A stretch of 64,000 nt of DNA, from assembly GCA_024236295.1 (NCBI GenBank), contig JACKKT010000004.1, forward strand, positions 163,384-227,383, given 5' to 3'. Shown here piece by piece: positions 45,830 to 53,281 of the stretch. Both the position numbers and the translations under genes were made by a program. This DNA is from Kordiimonadaceae bacterium. Its GTDB lineage: Bacteria; Pseudomonadota; Alphaproteobacteria; Sphingomonadales; Emcibacteraceae. The first letter of the stretch is position 1. Every line of letters begins with the position of its first letter. The notes under the pieces are model-generated. The model searched no databases. It was given only the letters and a program-made list of their open reading frames with translations, and had not been told where the DNA came from.

Positions 45830-46546
45830 ATGAAACAAAAAATATGTTTAATTACCGGAGCATCTCGCGGATTAGGTTTAGAACTGGCATCTAAATATAA
45901 ATCTTCGGGTTATTTTGTAGTCGGGTTATCCACACAAAAACCTAATATGGAAATAATGGATATATTTGACGATTATGTTTTGTGCGATCTATCGTCAGAC
46001 AGCAGCATAGATAGTTTTATATGTTATATAGAGAAAAAATATCAGTCTATCGATATTCTAATTCATAATGCAGCCGTGCAGAACCATTATTCAATATTGG
46101 ATACGGCCCAATATAAAAATCTGCTATTAAATGAATTTGTTGTAAATTTTCTTGCTCCCGTAAAAATTACATCTGCCCTATTACCGATGCTTATGCAAAA
46201 ACCGTCAAAGATTATTGCAATTTCTTCATTGCTGCAATTGGGGCCGAAAAAATCAGCACCGGGATATTGCAGCAGCAAGGCAGCATTATCAAATTGGGTG
46301 GCTAATTTAAGAGTACAACTAAATTTGACAGATATTAAAGTCGTTGAAGTTGTTCCGGGCTTAATAAAAACAAAAATGACGAAAAATGCTTCTGAAAAAG
46401 GCGTTGAGCCTTCACTTTTAGCTGAATTTATTTTCAGGAATATGGATAAAGAAATGGTGATTTTGCCGGGCGCCAGATTAGCATGGTTCCTGGCTGGCTT
46501 TGCACCAGGGCTGATCAGAAAAATTTTATTGAAGGGGGAAGACTAG
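45830..46546 (+). CDS. Short-chain dehydrogenase/reductase
   Basis: 239 aa from the ATG at 45830, six bases after AAGGAG; an ATG three bases earlier and a TTG at 45806 are less well placed. The NAD(P) loop is TGASRGLG, the structural NAA is NAAVQNH, and the catalytic residues are Ser in AISSLL and Tyr-xxx-Lys in YCSSK. Substrate unknown. It follows a Crp/Fnr regulator gene. Confidence 0.88.
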   Translation: MKQKICLITGASRGLGLELASKYKSSGYFVVGLSTQKPNMEIMDIFDDYVLCDLSSDSSIDSFICYIEKKYQSIDILIHNAAVQNHYSILDTAQYKNLLLNEFVVNFLAPVKITSALLPMLMQKPSKIIAISSLLQLGPKKSAPGYCSSKAALSNWVANLRVQLNLTDIKVVEVVPGLIKTKMTKNASEKGVEPSLLAEFIFRNMDKEMVILPGARLAWFLAGFAPGLIRKILLKGED

Positions 46547-46565
46547 TAAAAGATTTATCAAAATT

Positions 46566-46589
46566 ATGCTGAAAGATCATTTTCAGCAT
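46566..46589 (+). terminator. Hairpin after the SDR gene
   Basis: ATGCTGAAA (46566-46574) and TTTCAGCAT (46581-46589) form a perfect 9-bp stem with a 6-nt loop, 20 nt after the SDR stop. The downstream T-run is poor on the plus strand; on the minus strand AATTTTGATAAATCTTTT follows, so it may serve either direction. Confidence 0.5.
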
Positions 46590-46841
46590 TAATCCTTATA
46601 TAATCCATGCTCTCAAATTTCCATTAGGACGATATAGACTAATGTCTAAAAGATAAATTTTCGCAAAATCTTTAAAATTCGAAAATGAGGGGTATTGAAA
46701 AATATCAGCAGCACAAATTTGAATAAATTTCTGAACAGAATTTCGTGAAGTTAACTTCTACCGAAATGACGTCAACAGACACATAGAAGTTCAATACCAT
46801 CCAGGTGATTAATTAGCCGCTGAATTTCCATAAACTGCTTT
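46590..46841 (+). other. Intergenic stretch without recognisable gene, ending at a strong terminator
   Basis: The interval between the SDR hairpin and the plus-strand terminator at 46842 carries no credible coding region; the only start-stop run that stands out (ATG at 46685) gives 13 codons. A 12-bp perfect palindrome GAAGTTAACTTC is present near 46747. A small RNA or a long 3' untranslated region could explain the terminator that follows. Confidence 0.4.
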
Positions 46842-46880
46842 GGCCGGGTACTAAACTACCTGGCCTATTTTTTATTTTTC
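46842..46880 (+). terminator. Strong rho-independent terminator, plus strand
   Basis: GGCCGGGTA (46842-46850) pairs with TACCTGGCC (46857-46865), nine pairs including one G-U, with a 6-nt loop, and TATTTTTTATTTTTC follows at once. The nearest plus-strand gene ends almost 300 bp upstream and already has its own hairpin, so this terminator is without an obvious owner. Confidence 0.75.
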
Positions 46881-46940
46881 AATTCCTGATTTTAAAAATA
46901 TATACATCATGTTTTATCAGGAAATAATTATACCTTTTAT

Positions 46941-47159
46941 TTAAAGTTGATCGTTTCCCTTTTGATATTCTAAAATATCACCAGGCTGGCATCCCAATGT
47001 TTGACATATTTTTTCCAGTGTTGAGAACCTTATTCCGCGTACCTTACCGGTTTTTAGAAGTGATAGATTTTGTTCTGTAATCCCTATTTGTTCTGCTAAA
47101 TCCTTGGATCGGATTTTTCGCTGTGCCATAACTACATCTAAATTAACTATAATAGACAT
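46941..47159 (-). CDS. Small XRE-family HTH regulator (YozG-like)
   Basis: 72 aa from the ATG at 47159, which begins MSIIVNLDVVMAQRKIRS; a longer frame upstream runs into the partner gene. A Cro/C1-type HTH spans nearly the whole protein (DLAEQIGITEQNLSLLKTGKV), ending with TLEKICQTLGCQPGDILEY. This type is typically paired with a DUF2975 membrane protein, and one is encoded 8 bp upstream. The pair probably forms a membrane-linked regulatory switch. Confidence 0.85.
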   Translation of the reverse strand: MSIIVNLDVVMAQRKIRSKDLAEQIGITEQNLSLLKTGKVRGIRFSTLEKICQTLGCQPGDILEYQKGNDQL

Positions 47160-47167
47160 TATCTTCC

Positions 47168-47686
47168 TTAAATAATTTGTTCTGAATCTTCTGCATATTT
47201 CTGTCCTTCCGCCCATATATGGGCAATAGCTACAAACAAAAATGCCAAAAATAAACTGGCCAATTCCGGTGTGCCTATTCCAATACTAAGCTGGCGATTT
47301 CCTTCACCGAGATGCCAGCTCGTAATCACGCTGACCATTGCCCCTTCAATAATACGTGTGGGAATGGCAAAGAATACTGACCATGCAAAAGTTCGAAAGC
47401 TACTGACAGCTTTTTCTGAAAAATAACGTGCATGTGAAGCTTCTAAAAAAGTCCAGCGTAAATTCAGTAAACCAAATACAAGTACCGCAGGAAACAGGCT
47501 TGACGCTGTAATGCCCAAAAATCGTTGTATCATATTAATCTCGGATAAATGAAGCATGGTTGCTATTTGAGATTGAGGTTCCCAAAAATTACTGAACCAG
47601 ACCATGATAACGGTAACTGGTAGGGCAATGGAAACAATAACACATAGACGTGCCATTGTTTTACTCAGCTTCATCACGTATGACAT
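47168..47686 (-). CDS. DUF2975-family membrane protein
   Basis: 172 aa if started at ATG 47686, which has AAGGAG at the right distance; an ATG six bases further up touches the Shine-Dalgarno. Four hydrophobic segments are visible and the C-terminal FVAIAHIWAEGQKYAEDSEQ matches DUF2975. Partner of the XRE regulator gene 8 bp downstream. Function unproven; likely controls the regulator from the membrane. Confidence 0.78.
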   Translation of the reverse strand: MSYVMKLSKTMARLCVIVSIALPVTVIMVWFSNFWEPQSQIATMLHLSEINMIQRFLGITASSLFPAVLVFGLLNLRWTFLEASHARYFSEKAVSSFRTFAWSVFFAIPTRIIEGAMVSVITSWHLGEGNRQLSIGIGTPELASLFLAFLFVAIAHIWAEGQKYAEDSEQII

Positions 47687-47776
47687 AAACATCTCCTTGT
47701 TTAATAATGATTGTAATACACTATAAATTAATGTAAAACGATAATTAATTGTTGTCAAATTAAAAGGAACGCCCAT

Positions 47777-48163
47777 ATGAATAATATTAATCTTTATCAA
47801 ATGACAGGTATTTTTATTGTTATTTCATTCTTTATTATATTACCTGCTCAGAGTTCCTCTATGACGGCTGAAGAATTTTTAAATCATTTAAATATTGCAG
47901 AAAAAGATGACGCAGTCAGGGTAGAAAATATCAATAACCTGATCAGTTATGTCCGCGGGGCGATGGATGGAATAGTAGCCTACCACAAAGAAATAGAAGC
48001 TGAAAATAAGCTCGCCCTTTTCTGTCCTTCCGCAGGAGGCAGTGTTAGCCTGGATGTAAATAAGCTCAGGAATATTATGAGAGAAGCTGTTAATCAGGAT
48101 GAAGAAATTTCAGTTACATCGGCTCTTTTGCATTATCTGCAAAAGCTGCAACCCTGCATTTAA
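47777..48163 (+). CDS. Small exported protein, possibly Rap1a/Tai-like
   Basis: 128 aa. A signal peptide (hydrophobic core about 9-23, ending PAQSSS) precedes a helical domain with YVRGAMDGIVAYH, a Cys in LFCPSAG and a C-terminal Cys (LQPCI). The helical pattern and two cysteines recall the Rap1a/Tai immunity family, but the resemblance is weak and no secretion effector lies nearby. It is divergent from the DUF2975 gene (90 bp). Confidence 0.6.
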   Translation: MNNINLYQMTGIFIVISFFIILPAQSSSMTAEEFLNHLNIAEKDDAVRVENINNLISYVRGAMDGIVAYHKEIEAENKLALFCPSAGGSVSLDVNKLRNIMREAVNQDEEISVTSALLHYLQKLQPCI

Positions 48164-48279
48164 TGTTTTGTATGATTTCAGGTGATCATATAAATATTTA
48201 TGGGTTGATGGATTTTTACAGAGTTGCTTCTATCCGTAACTAAAAAATTATTTTAAAAAAATGAAAATAATAAAAGTGT

Positions 48280-48307
48280 GATATCCCTAGTATCCTAAAT
48301 GGATATC
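48280..48307 (+). promoter_or_regulatory. Inverted repeat upstream of the cation/proton antiporter
   Basis: GATATCC (48280-48286) and GGATATC (48301-48307) are perfect 7-bp arms separated by 14 bp, about 80 bp before the antiporter start. Could be an operator or an RNA hairpin; no known regulator consensus is claimed. Confidence 0.35.
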
Positions 48308-48387
48308 CGCAAAAACTCCTATTCTCAAGAGTTCGTATCTGCTAACAATATAACGGTTATTACTTCTGGTCAGGCTTTTCATAAACA

Positions 48388-49578
48388 ATGCTGTTTTCAC
48401 TTTTTATAATAAGTTTATCAATTCTGATCGGCTTTTTATTACTGCCTCTAGCCAAACGACTAGGCGCACCACTCTTGCTTGTTCTTCTTGGGTTGGGAAT
48501 GTTGCTTGGAGAAGAGGGGATAGGACAAATCCCTTTTGATAATTTCCATCTTGCCTATGATATTGGGAGTGTAGCGCTCGCCATTATTTTGTTTGCAGGT
48601 GGGCTTGAAACAGACCGGAATGTTTTTAAGAAAACAGGTGCGGCATCAATTTCTCTTGCAACATTGGGAGTGCTTGTTACGGCCCTTGTTGTTGGCATTA
48701 CAGCGCATTTTTTAATTGGGTTATCGCTGCTTATGGCATTTTTGTTTGGCTCTGTCATTGCCTCAACCGATGCGGCGGCGACTTTTATGCTATTGCAAAA
48801 AAGTAGTCTGTCATTAAACGAGAAAGTAAAACAGACCTTATTGTTGGAATCAGGCCTTAATGACCCGGCGGCAATTTTCCTGACGATTGTCCTGACGTCG
48901 CTTATTGGTGGAAACAGCCAGCTTGATATAAATGAAGCAATAGAGTTTTTAATACTCATTTCTCAACAATTTGGACTAGGTTTGATTGGTGGATATCTGG
49001 GGGGATATATTATTGTTTTTCTGATAAATAAAATAGATTTACCGTCCGGAACATATCCGGCCGTTTCCATGGCCGGAGCCATTGCAACTTTTTCAGGTAT
49101 AGCGACTTTAGGGGGAAGCGGTTTTCTAGCAGTTTATCTGGTTGGGATTATTTTGAGAAATAAATCAAAACATCCGCTTGACCGAACAATTAATTTTAGT
49201 GAAGGATTACAGTGGGTCAGTCAGATTTTATTGTTCGTAATGCTTGGAATCCTGGTTACACCAAGTGATCTAGTGCGTGATATTTGGCAAGCCATAATCA
49301 TTGCATGCGTTTTGATTTTTATTGCAAGGCCGCTGGCCGTATTTTCAAGTCTGCTGTTTACAGGATTTTCATTTAACGAAAAAATATTCTTAAGCTGGGT
49401 TGGGCTCAGAGGGGCAGTTCCAATATTGCTGGCAATGTATCCGGTTATTGCACCTGGTCCAGTTTCAACCGATTTTTTTAATATTGTCTTTGTTGTTGTG
49501 ACATCCTCGCTGATCTTGCAAAGCTGGACAATTGAACCTTTAGGAAAAATATTGGGCCTAAATAATTCCGATATTTAA
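48388..49578 (+). CDS. NhaP2/CvrA-like potassium/proton antiporter, membrane domain only
   Basis: 396 aa with about 12 hydrophobic segments. SVIASTDAAATFMLL and LLLESGLNDPAAIFLT contain the acidic residues of the CPA1-type transport site. The sequence resembles NhaP2 (CvrA) but ends right after the membrane domain, whereas NhaP2 of E. coli is near 580 aa with a TrkA-C type regulatory tail. It would exchange K+ or Na+ for H+. Stands alone in front of the copper island (58-bp gap to the DUF2946 gene). Confidence 0.85.
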   Translation: MLFSLFIISLSILIGFLLLPLAKRLGAPLLLVLLGLGMLLGEEGIGQIPFDNFHLAYDIGSVALAIILFAGGLETDRNVFKKTGAASISLATLGVLVTALVVGITAHFLIGLSLLMAFLFGSVIASTDAAATFMLLQKSSLSLNEKVKQTLLLESGLNDPAAIFLTIVLTSLIGGNSQLDINEAIEFLILISQQFGLGLIGGYLGGYIIVFLINKIDLPSGTYPAVSMAGAIATFSGIATLGGSGFLAVYLVGIILRNKSKHPLDRTINFSEGLQWVSQILLFVMLGILVTPSDLVRDIWQAIIIACVLIFIARPLAVFSSLLFTGFSFNEKIFLSWVGLRGAVPILLAMYPVIAPGPVSTDFFNIVFVVVTSSLILQSWTIEPLGKILGLNNSDI

Positions 49579-49635
49579 TTCTGAGCTATGGTTTTGAGAT
49601 TGATATTTGTAATTTTGTAATGCATAAAATGATCC

Positions 49636-50082
49636 ATGGAAATGACACTTAGAATGGTTTTAAGAAGAAAATATTTATTCATCATGACGCTCATAGCGAT
49701 CTTGATTAATTCATTTTTGCCTTTTTATGCCATTGCATCGCTTTCCACTATTCAGGCTGCGCAACAAAATGAAGTTCCATCGTTTCTTGATGAAAAAATA
49801 CTCATCTGTACGGGGGACAGTTTTAAATGGGTAACATGGGAAGAATTGCAAAATATTGATACGTCAAAAAGTTCGACGGGTCATTTCAAATGTCCGCTTT
49901 GCTATGTTCTGGCACATGGCCAATCGGCGATTTTAGAGCCTAACTATGCACCTTTATTCAATGTTCCGGTCAAATCATTAGTTCGCCCGAAAATAACAAG
50001 CACAGTTATATTTATAGATAAGCTTCTATTTTCAGGGCATTTTTCCCGGGCACCGCCCTTTTTCTTTAACTTTAATCTCTAA
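49636..50082 (+). CDS. DUF2946-like exported protein of the copper island
   Basis: 148 aa. An N-terminal hydrophobic segment (about 13-35) is followed by ICTGD, a CPLC motif (KCPLCYVLAHGQ) and a C-terminal RAPPF. This C-x-x-C plus RAPP ending is the pattern of DUF2946, a family often next to copper genes. It may bind Cu in the periplasm. The ATG at 49636 has a poor Shine-Dalgarno, and 49642 is an alternative. First gene of the copper cluster. Confidence 0.7.
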   Translation: MEMTLRMVLRRKYLFIMTLIAILINSFLPFYAIASLSTIQAAQQNEVPSFLDEKILICTGDSFKWVTWEELQNIDTSKSSTGHFKCPLCYVLAHGQSAILEPNYAPLFNVPVKSLVRPKITSTVIFIDKLLFSGHFSRAPPFFFNFNL

Positions 50083-50168
50083 TACAAATTGTACTCGACT
50101 TTGGCTTCGAAAAGTTGCCGGTCGAATGTAAATTCAATTTATTAATTATAAAGTAAAAGAAAAATATT

Positions 50169-51158
50169 ATGAAAAAACGGATTTCAATTTTTTTGGCAGT
50201 CGTGCTGACAACTGCTCAATCAACAAATGCTGCATCCTTTCCTGATGAGCATGCCCCGATTGGTATAATGGGGGATCATACTCATAAAAAAGGGGGTTGG
50301 ATGGTATCTTATCGATACAGCAATATGAATATGGACGGTAATCGTATAGGCACCAGCCCTATTTCAATAGAGTCAATTAAACAAAATTTTATGGTTGCAC
50401 CGCTTGATATGACAATGCAGATGCATATGGTCGGACTAATGTATGGATTAACCGATAAATTGACAATTATGACAATGGTTCCCTATGCAGAAATTTCAAT
50501 GAACCTTCAGACAAGAATGGGAATGAATTTTTCTACTTCTGCAAAAGGGATAGGCGACGTCAAATTAAGCGGACTTTACTCTCTTTATAAAAAAGACAAT
50601 ACACGCATCATACTGAATGCGGGTTTAAGTATTCCAAGCGGTTCAATAAACAAAACTGGTGACACCCCAATGGGTTCAAATATGCCACTTCCCTATCCTA
50701 TGCAAATTGGGTCAGGGACTTATAATCTAATGCCAGGATTAACCTATTCTTCTCATCTTGACCGATGGTCATGGGGCGCACAGCTTAATTCAAATATTAG
50801 AATGGGCACAAATAACAACGGTTACACGCTTGGAGATCAATATGCTTTTACTGTTTGGGGTGCCCGCAGGTTGTCTGATTCCATTAGTGTATCGCTTCGA
50901 ACCGAAGCTAAAACAATTGCCAATATTAAGGGGTCAAACCCTGTGCTAAATCCAATGGTTGTCCCAACGGCTCGAACTGACCTTCGACATGGAAATCGGG
51001 TGGATATGATGGCGGGTCTTAATTTTATCGTCCCGGGCGGTCCACTGGAAGGAAACAGGCTGGCAGTTGAATTTACGTTACCGGTCTATCAAAAACTTGA
51101 TGGCCCGCAGCTTGAAACAGATTACAGGCTTATGGCCGGCTGGCAACTTGCTTTTTAA
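50169..51158 (+). CDS. Outer-membrane beta-barrel protein of the copper island
   Basis: 329 aa. A signal peptide ends near TNAAS (about residue 22). The mature protein starts with a His-rich patch (MGDHTHKKGGW) and is built of alternating strands with Met-rich loops (MTMQMHMVGLMYG, NLQTRMGMN), ending in an aromatic C-terminal strand (WQLAF), as outer-membrane barrels do. It resembles the phenol-degradation MetA-like transporter fold. Met and His enrichment and position before PCu(A)C suggest copper passage or binding. Confidence 0.75.
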   Translation: MKKRISIFLAVVLTTAQSTNAASFPDEHAPIGIMGDHTHKKGGWMVSYRYSNMNMDGNRIGTSPISIESIKQNFMVAPLDMTMQMHMVGLMYGLTDKLTIMTMVPYAEISMNLQTRMGMNFSTSAKGIGDVKLSGLYSLYKKDNTRIILNAGLSIPSGSINKTGDTPMGSNMPLPYPMQIGSGTYNLMPGLTYSSHLDRWSWGAQLNSNIRMGTNNNGYTLGDQYAFTVWGARRLSDSISVSLRTEAKTIANIKGSNPVLNPMVVPTARTDLRHGNRVDMMAGLNFIVPGGPLEGNRLAVEFTLPVYQKLDGPQLETDYRLMAGWQLAF

Positions 51159-51167
51159 AGGCTTTGG

Positions 51168-51231
51168 TTATGAAGTTTACAGTCAGATTTCTGTGAACTT
51201 CATAACAATTACCGGTTTTCAATTGAACCGG
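51168..51231 (+). terminator. Two tandem hairpins between the OM barrel gene and the PCu(A)C gene
   Basis: TTATGAAGTTTACAG (51168-51182) pairs with CTGTGAACTTCATAA (51191-51205): 15 pairs, one of them G-U, 8-nt loop. Then CCGGTT (51212-51217) pairs with AACCGG (51226-51231), 8-nt loop. No long T-tract follows, so this could be a terminator, an attenuator or an mRNA-stabilising element that sets the ratio of the two gene products. Confidence 0.55.
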
Positions 51232-51339
51232 AAATTTGATTTAATTGCTCTTTATTAGATAGAAACTCTGTTGCATTGCACATCAATTTCAAGTCAATAG
51301 AGAGCTTATAAAATATTATAGATGAAAAGGTTAGATATT

Positions 51340-51786
51340 ATGAAAAAGATCCTCAGTGTTATTTTAATTTTTGTTGCATTTCAGAATAATGCACTTGCAG
51401 AGCCAAGCGATATAATTATTTCAAATGAATGGGCGCGGCCGATCCTTGTGACCGGGCGGCCCGGGGGGGCATATTTCACTGTTGAAAATAAAGGAACAGA
51501 GGCTGACAGGTTGGTCAGTGTTACTTCAACGATTTCGCCAAGACTAGAAATACATGAACATACCATGAAGGACGGTGTCATGAAAATGAGTCAGGTTGAT
51601 TATATAGAAGTCGGACCCGGGGAAAATGTGGAATTAAAGCCAGGCGGCTATCATATCATGATTTTTGATACGGCCACTCAATATAAGGAAGGGGATCAAA
51701 TTGATCTTACCCTTCATTTTGAGAAAGCAGGAGCCATTACTAAAACAGTAAATGTCACCAGCACAGCTCCAAATTCTAAAAATTAA
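51340..51786 (+). CDS. PCu(A)C-type periplasmic copper chaperone
   Basis: 148 aa from the ATG at 51340 (AAAAGG upstream fits; an ATG at 51322 is also in frame). Signal peptide ends at NALA. The metal site is spread over HEHTMKDGVMKM and GGYHIMIF, the H-x-M and H/M residues of the PCu(A)C family, which hands Cu(I) to the CuA centre of cytochrome oxidase together with SCO. The SCO gene follows 82 bp downstream. Confidence 0.9.
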   Translation: MKKILSVILIFVAFQNNALAEPSDIIISNEWARPILVTGRPGGAYFTVENKGTEADRLVSVTSTISPRLEIHEHTMKDGVMKMSQVDYIEVGPGENVELKPGGYHIMIFDTATQYKEGDQIDLTLHFEKAGAITKTVNVTSTAPNSKN

Positions 51787-51868
51787 CAAAGTCAGTTTTT
51801 TACCGGTCTAATGAAATTATTAGATCGGTATGCTTTGATTAATACACGAAAACTATAAAGGTATTATC

Positions 51869-52483
51869 ATGACCAACCAACAATTCCTCGCTCATAACGC
51901 CAAGCGTATATTGCTCATTCTTGTTTTGTTGCTTGTCGCAATTGGCCTATGGTCCGTTTATCTTTTTAAAGATAGAACACCAACAGCAGCGGAAAATAGC
52001 CGGGCTCTGATTGGTGGGCCATTCAATTTAACCAATCACCTGAATGAACCCGTATCAGAAAAGAATTTCCTTGGCAAATATATGCTTATTTACTTTGGGT
52101 ATACATATTGTCCTGATATCTGTCCCACAGATTTACAGATAATGGCGGATGCATTGAATATGCTGGACCCGGACATATTAAAACAGATCACGCCTGTTTT
52201 TGTCAGTGTTGACCCTGAAAGGGATACACCCGATGTAATGGCAGAATATATAAAGTTTTTTCATAAAAATCTTATTGGTCTGACCGGGACAGTAGAACAG
52301 GTGGAAGCCATAAAATCGGCATATAAAGTCTATGCGGCAAAAAGCGATAATAACCCGGGTTATCTTGTTGATCATACGGCTTATACATATTTTATGGATA
52401 AGAACGGTAAATTATTGAAGCATTTCAATCATGCTGAAACGCCGGAAAAAATGGCAGCGGTAATAACGTCACTTGTTGAGTAA
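51869..52483 (+). CDS. SCO1/SenC-family copper chaperone/thioredoxin-fold protein
   Basis: 204 aa. One N-terminal membrane anchor (about 12-31) is followed by a thioredoxin-like domain with the Cu-binding pair CPDICP and the distal His in LVDHTAY. FVSVDPERDTPDVM is the SCO signature. It assembles the CuA site of cytochrome c oxidase or handles copper redox state in the periplasm. Follows the PCu(A)C chaperone. Confidence 0.92.
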   Translation: MTNQQFLAHNAKRILLILVLLLVAIGLWSVYLFKDRTPTAAENSRALIGGPFNLTNHLNEPVSEKNFLGKYMLIYFGYTYCPDICPTDLQIMADALNMLDPDILKQITPVFVSVDPERDTPDVMAEYIKFFHKNLIGLTGTVEQVEAIKSAYKVYAAKSDNNPGYLVDHTAYTYFMDKNGKLLKHFNHAETPEKMAAVITSLVE

Positions 52484-52623
52484 TTTCTTGAACGCCGGTT
52501 GTTTAAGAGGAACGTAGAGTTCTTTTAGATTATTCATTTAAAAATTGAACGACTAAACATTCCAGTATTTATTCTGGTTCAGCATATCTTGACATGTGGA
52601 TAAGGTGTAATCATTGTTTGATT

Positions 52624-53190
52624 ATGAAGTTATATATTAAAAATATGGTCTGTAGCCGCTGCATTCTGGTTGTGGAAGATATTCTTGCAAAAAGAGGGAT
52701 AAATTCTGCACGGGTGTCGCTTGGCGAAATTGATCTGGGAAATATGATTATTTCTGAAGAAGAAGTAAGCCATATTGAAAAAGATTTAGAGAAGTTGGGC
52801 TTTGAGCTGATCAATGATAAAAAAAGCAGGCTTATTGAAAGCATAAAAAAAGCCGTTATTGACCTTGTTCAATTGCAGGACGGGCTTCATCATCTAAACC
52901 TGTCTGAATATTTGGGCCGGCATGTTGCCTATGAATATAATTATTTAAGCAGCTTATTTTCAAGCGTGGAAGGGATTACGCTCGAGCGGTATTTCATTTT
53001 GCAAAAAATAGAAAAGGTAAAAGAACTTCTTGTCTATGATGAACTGACTTTAAGCCAAATTGCGTTTCAGACTGGCTATAGCAGCCTTGCTCATCTTAGC
53101 AACCAGTTCAAGTCAGTAACCGGTCTCAGCCCAAGCCATTTTAAAAAATTAAAAAATACCAAACTCAGAAAATCGATCGATAATCTGTAA
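52624..53190 (+). CDS. Metal-binding-domain/AraC fusion, candidate copper-responsive regulator
   Basis: 188 aa from ATG at 52624. Residues 1-70 resemble an HMA domain: MKLYIKNMVCSRC carries Met8, Cys10 and Cys13 in the NMxCxxC pattern of copper chaperones, and the remainder (GINSARVSLGEID, IEKDLEKLGFEL) follows the beta-alpha-beta layout. Residues about 95-180 are AraC-type HTHs (LTLSQIAFQTGYSSLAHLSNQFK). The layout suggests direct Cu(I) sensing and transcriptional control of the island. It sits between the SCO gene and the copper ATPase on the same strand. I recall similar fusions chiefly from Bacteroidetes, so transfer is possible. Confidence 0.82.
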   Translation: MKLYIKNMVCSRCILVVEDILAKRGINSARVSLGEIDLGNMIISEEEVSHIEKDLEKLGFELINDKKSRLIESIKKAVIDLVQLQDGLHHLNLSEYLGRHVAYEYNYLSSLFSSVEGITLERYFILQKIEKVKELLVYDELTLSQIAFQTGYSSLAHLSNQFKSVTGLSPSHFKKLKNTKLRKSIDNL

Positions 53191-53281
53191 AATATATAAA
53201 TCTTTCCCGAAGTTCTGTAACAGCTTTTGTGATATAATACTGTATTCTTGCCTTTAATATTATCATTCTGGAATAATTTAA

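Noticed and set aside
47687..47800. Extended N-terminus of the DUF2975 protein
   Set aside because: It would overlap the divergent gene at 47777 and bypass the good Shine-Dalgarno before 47686.
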